A DNA stretch of 64,000 bases from UBA6059 sp964351595 (GTDB taxonomy: Bacteria; Bacteroidota; Bacteroidia; Cytophagales; Cyclobacteriaceae): NCBI GenBank assembly GCA_964351595.1, contig CAYGOT010000017.1, positions 1 to 64,000 on the forward strand, read 5' to 3'. A program made the position numbers and the translations under genes. The notes under the pieces are model-generated. The model worked only from the letters and a program-made list of their open reading frames with translations. It ran no database searches and had not been told where the DNA came from. This document shows, piece after piece, positions 60,991 to 64,000 of the stretch; the first letter of the stretch is position 1, and every line of letters begins with the position of its first letter.

Positions 60991-62694
60991 TCAAAAGAGG
61001 TGGTTGATCCTCGGGGCATTGAGGCGGATGGCAAACTGGATAAAACTTGTGGGTTCTGTACCTGCCAGCAGCTCATTCTCCTCGGTGCGATAAGTGAACG
61101 TGAGGTCGGTGAATAGGTTGTGCCGCCACTGGTAGCTTGCGACTAGCTGAGTCATAAATAGGTCTGTCGCTACACCCTGCCCGGTCACATTGCCATACTC
61201 CTGCTCATAGGTGGTGTAGTCGAGCAATACGTTTTTGCCCCAGTTTTCGCCGGGGTTGTCTTCTCCGTAGTTGGCAGAGATAAGCCGTCCCATCAATGTC
61301 AGCCGATTGATGGGCTGATACCTGAGCACGGCCATGAACTCCTTGAGGTTAGCACCAATGGGATGGGCCAGCGGCTGGCGATAATTGGAGTAGCTGGTTT
61401 GCAGGTTATTATGTGCGTAGGTGTAGGGTCTTGAGAAGTTATACTCTAGCTGGAGGTCAAGATTGGGTATACTGAGTACGTCGATGTACTTGCCTCCCAG
61501 TTGAAAACCGTACTTGTTGGACCACCATCCATCTCCGCTGAAGACCTCACTCAGCACAAATTCGTCAAATAAGAACTGGCCATAGAGTTGGTAGCTGCCA
61601 GCGATATTCCATCTGGCATCCATACCCACCACTACATTGTCTGCGCTCCCAGCTTGCTGCTCGATGGCCGTGTAGAAGATCAGCGGATTGAGATAGTTTA
61701 ACTCAAAGCGGCTGTTGCCCAGAGAGTCTTCTTTATTGAAAATAATGCTTTCGAAGAAGCCAAGGGTGAAGTTGTCTGACAAATTGATGCTGAGCTGATG
61801 CATGGTCATAAACTTTTTGGGGTATTCTCGAGTACCGAGAGACCCGCCACCATTAGCCACGAAAAACTGGTCAGCAATCATCTGTGCATACATGACCTGA
61901 TACTGTAGCTTCCAAACCTGCACATTGAGCTTGAGAAAGGGGTAGGAGCTCGAGAAGTCCGAGAGCAGCATGCTGCGCTGGCCACTGCCGATGACATTTT
62001 TGTCATAGCCGAGCTGGATGCCGATGTGCCTGGTGGCGTTGAAGTTGACATAGCCTCGCACACTGAAGTAGTCAAAGCCATGATCACCATAGCGCTTCCA
62101 GAAACCCTCACCCGGTACTACGTTATATCTTCTGTTCCAGCGTTGGACGTATTCGGGAAAAACCGCCTGGTTTTCCCCGAGGTAGGTATAGAATGCGATT
62201 TTGTCATCGATGATGCCTCTGATCTCCGCTCCACGTGTATTGATGAAAGGAGTGGAGCCGCTATTATCATCCTGCCCCAGTCCAAAGTAAAAAACAGGAC
62301 TTAGATGCACATCGAAAGACTCTCCATGATGGGCATAGAAGTCATTCTGATATTTGTAGATATTCTTCAGCACAGGTTTTTTTGAATACCGGCCCTCATA
62401 GTCAGTAAACTCCCAGTTGTCGAGCTTCAGATAGTTGAGATTAAACTCGTCTGCAGCGGATACGCTCGTGTTTTCCGGTAGGCTATCCAAAAACTGTGCT
62501 ATGCCCTGGCGACCATAGGGCTTAAAATTGCTGAAAAAATCGGTAGAAAATGCGCGCTGCTTTATCTCATATCGATCGAGTAAATGATAATAGTCCTCAT
62601 TGAGAGGTACATTTGCGCTCTGGGTAAAGGCAAGCCCCGTAGATATTAGAATGAGCAGAAAGCTCAAAGGAAGCTTTAGTGTGTTGAATCTCAT
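60991..62694 (-). CDS. Wzi-like capsule assembly / RemB-like barrel protein
   Basis: The 567-residue protein has a signal peptide (ending AFTQ) and then a large beta-barrel of the capsule assembly Wzi family, which includes RemB of gliding Flavobacterium. Strand segments include FDVHLSPVFYFGLGQ, HIGIQLGYDKNVIGSGQRSMLLSD, PLIFYTAIEQQ, LTFTYRTEENEL. The C-terminal Phe is typical of outer-membrane proteins. It probably anchors or exports a surface polysaccharide. A TACATTTA box (minus strand, 62708-62701) ends just before the start. Confidence 0.8.
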   Translation of the reverse strand: MRFNTLKLPLSFLLILISTGLAFTQSANVPLNEDYYHLLDRYEIKQRAFSTDFFSNFKPYGRQGIAQFLDSLPENTSVSAADEFNLNYLKLDNWEFTDYEGRYSKKPVLKNIYKYQNDFYAHHGESFDVHLSPVFYFGLGQDDNSGSTPFINTRGAEIRGIIDDKIAFYTYLGENQAVFPEYVQRWNRRYNVVPGEGFWKRYGDHGFDYFSVRGYVNFNATRHIGIQLGYDKNVIGSGQRSMLLSDFSSSYPFLKLNVQVWKLQYQVMYAQMIADQFFVANGGGSLGTREYPKKFMTMHQLSINLSDNFTLGFFESIIFNKEDSLGNSRFELNYLNPLIFYTAIEQQAGSADNVVVGMDARWNIAGSYQLYGQFLFDEFVLSEVFSGDGWWSNKYGFQLGGKYIDVLSIPNLDLQLEYNFSRPYTYAHNNLQTSYSNYRQPLAHPIGANLKEFMAVLRYQPINRLTLMGRLISANYGEDNPGENWGKNVLLDYTTYEQEYGNVTGQGVATDLFMTQLVASYQWRHNLFTDLTFTYRTEENELLAGTEPTSFIQFAIRLNAPRINHLF

Positions 62695-62734
62695 TGCGGG
62701 TAAATGTAAGAGATATTATAATTCTGACCGTTGC

Positions 62735-62765
62735 TTTGCGAAAGTTAGATTTATACCTACTTTTG
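62735..62765 (+). promoter_or_regulatory. Consensus promoter of rpmE2
   Basis: TTTG at 62735-62738, 19 bases, then TACTTTTG at 62758-62765. Both boxes match the Bacteroidota -33/-7 consensus perfectly. The predicted leader is about 30 bases. Confidence 0.75.
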
Positions 62766-62798
62766 CAATCCTTTTGTGTAGCGTAAAACAATAATAAG

Positions 62799-63041
62799 AT
62801 GAAAAAAGACATTCATCCATCATATAGAGAAGTGATATTCCATGACACTTCAAGTGATTTCAAATTCATGACCAGGTCTACTATCGAGACTGAGGATACC
62901 ATGAAGTGGGAAGATGGCAATGATTACCCATTGGTAAAAATAGAAGTGAGCTCTGCATCTCACCCTTTCTACACTGGTAAGAAGCTATTTGTGGATACTG
63001 CGGGTAGAGTTGAGAAATTCAACAGAAGGTACAAGAAGTAA
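62799..63041 (+). CDS. rpmE2: 50S ribosomal protein L31, type B
   Basis: The 80-residue ribosomal protein has the L31 signature (MKKDIHPSYREVIFHDTSSDF, SSASHPFYTGKK, DTAGRVEKFNRRY). It lacks the CxxC zinc pair, which marks type B, a zinc-independent form used by many Bacteroidota as the only L31. It has a consensus promoter and strong terminator, so it is a single-gene unit. Confidence 0.96.
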   Translation: MKKDIHPSYREVIFHDTSSDFKFMTRSTIETEDTMKWEDGNDYPLVKIEVSSASHPFYTGKKLFVDTAGRVEKFNRRYKK

Positions 63042-63072
63042 GAAACTACTTGCTAAAATATTAATTGAGGAA

Positions 63073-63112
63073 AAGTCTCCTGGATCACGATATCCAGGAG
63101 ACTTTTGTATTT
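63073..63112 (+). terminator. Terminator of rpmE2
   Basis: AAGTCTCCTGGAT (63073-63085) pairs with ATCCAGGAGACTT (63092-63104) over 13 bases with a six-base loop, then TTGTATTT. The remaining gap to 63282 holds no recognised feature. Confidence 0.85.
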
Positions 63113-63281
63113 ATAAGCCGGAATGAAAATGTGTGCGGTATGTCATCTATTAGCTGGTAGGGGCCATTTGCGAATAACCATTCGCTACGACAAATAAGGA
63201 TAATCAAGCTAATCCTAAGATTCTAAAACATTTTCGCTGTTCTTTGAGAGTGTACTTTCTTGAAGGCCTTATTTTTACCCT

Positions 63282-64000
63282 ATGAATATCATCCTGCATG
63301 ATCAGCCCCAAACGGCAGGGCAGCTACTACCCTTTACCTATACTCGGCCGATCAGTGAAATCAGAGTCGGTATACTGAAGATTTCTGAAAAATGGAAGTA
63401 TTATCTGGATAGCGATATCTCCTGTCATACACAGGATTATCTTCAAGATAAGTATCCGCTAATCTCGGCAGATGAAAACTTGGTTATCAATGCAGCAACT
63501 TGCCCTTCCGAAACCTTGCACGCTGAGTTAAGTGCCCTTCCTGTTGGTTCCGCATTGTTCTCAGGAGCCACTTTCCTTGGGGCGAGCACCAACCGAGCAG
63601 GGTTATCCAATATTTGGAATCAAGACTTCTCCGACTTGGAGAAGGTGGAGTTTGAAGATGAGGTGATGACTATCGAACAGCCCTGGCACATCTTTCAGAA
63701 AAACGGGCAGGCGATTAGAGACGACTTTGCCCTTCTCACCAAAGGAAGAAAGTCTGCTGCACTCAATGATCCCCATTCTGTCGTCTATGGCGAAAAAAAC
63801 ATTTTCATTGAGGAAGGTGTAAGCATAAAAGGGGCAATAATTAATGCTGAGGAAGGGCCAGTCTACCTGGGTAAAAACTCTAAAATTCATGAAGGGGCGC
63901 TCATCAAAGGACCTCTGGCGCTCTGTGAAGGAGCTCAAATCAACATGGGCGCGAAGCTCAGAGGCGACAACACGATTGGGCCTTACTCGAAGGTGGGAGG
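63282..64000 (+). CDS. GlmU-like sugar nucleotidyltransferase (5' part)
   Basis: The frame from ATG 63282 stays open to the window end (239 codons seen; family members have about 390). It matches the Bacteroidota alternative GlmU family. The N-terminus MNIILHDQ, LLPFTYTRPISEIRVGIL and ISEKW is a divergent nucleotidyltransferase start. From about residue 165 come left-handed beta-helix hexapeptides (EKNIFIEEGVSIKGAIIN, GPVYLGKNSKIHEGALIKGP). It likely makes a UDP-amino sugar or acts as its acetyltransferase. A TATTTTTA box at 63270-63277 is too close for a long leader. Confidence 0.85.
   Translation, partial: MNIILHDQPQTAGQLLPFTYTRPISEIRVGILKISEKWKYYLDSDISCHTQDYLQDKYPLISADENLVINAATCPSETLHAELSALPVGSALFSGATFLGASTNRAGLSNIWNQDFSDLEKVEFEDEVMTIEQPWHIFQKNGQAIRDDFALLTKGRKSAALNDPHSVVYGEKNIFIEEGVSIKGAIINAEEGPVYLGKNSKIHEGALIKGPLALCEGAQINMGAKLRGDNTIGPYSKVG

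Overview
The window is a compact chromosomal segment of a Bacteroidota bacterium, most likely a marine Cytophagales relative. The evidence is: a MurF-alanine racemase fusion; MG2/TonB-plug proteins; the alternative GlmU-like protein; a type B L31; four-helix-bundle (S23) cassettes; many signal-peptide and outer-membrane proteins; and promoters of the Bacteroidota type (TTTG, about 19 bases, then TAnnTTTG). No prophage, insertion sequence, rRNA or CRISPR array is visible. One tRNA (Val-GAC) sits at the left edge and a GlmU-like gene is cut by the right edge.

Layout. 0-5 kb: tRNA, a DUF1573 secreted protein and two tandem, paralogous histidine kinase/response regulator pairs whose kinase promoters lie almost on the start codons. 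5-10 kb: an orphan HisA paralogue lacking the usual catalytic Asp8, a tandem-GNAT protein overlapping murF-alr. 10-19 kb: feoAB, an MG2/plug outer-membrane protein, a membrane-anchored MutS-like ATPase, purK-purE. 19-26 kb: a K+ channel/TrkA operon with two exported proteins, a small membrane protein, divergent Fur-family and TetR-family regulators with two palindromes between them, an ABC exporter, a universal stress protein and inorganic pyrophosphatase. 26-36.6 kb: a phosphate and nucleotide signalling neighbourhood. It holds a very large exported protein (calcineurin-like phosphoesterase, FAM20/HipA-like kinase motifs, Omp85-like barrel), an SdiA-regulated-type propeller, an HD-domain/Pycsar-effector (PycTM) membrane protein, polyphosphate kinase 1, a membrane class III cyclase with altered active-site residues, and a second universal stress protein.

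36.7-47 kb: exported peptidases and small proteins, then a dispersed signalling set. This is a cyclic-nucleotide-binding-fold histidine kinase, a receiver/glutaredoxin-like/thioredoxin-reductase-like fusion without redox cysteines, and a stand-alone receiver. A four-helix-bundle gene framed by inverted and tandem repeats separates the kinase from the fusion. 47-56.6 kb: a DPP4-type peptidase, a DM13 lipoprotein with an outer-membrane partner, GluQ-RS, a diheme cytochrome, an M20 amidohydrolase, an MBL-fold protein and YifB. 56.6-58 kb: a gene-poor region with a degenerate array of two-hairpin repeats, interrupted by a GIY-YIG gene carrying one in-frame stop. 58-64 kb: gmhA, a membrane coiled-coil protein, an MsbA-like exporter, a Wzi-like barrel, rpmE2 and the partial GlmU-like gene, a set that points to envelope glycan assembly.

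The strongest candidates for undescribed biology are the phosphoesterase/kinase-like/barrel protein, the HD-PycTM/PPK1/cyclase neighbourhood, the GIY-YIG gene inside the two-hairpin repeat array, and the S23 cassette splitting a signalling gene set. All functional links between genes are inference from position and motifs.
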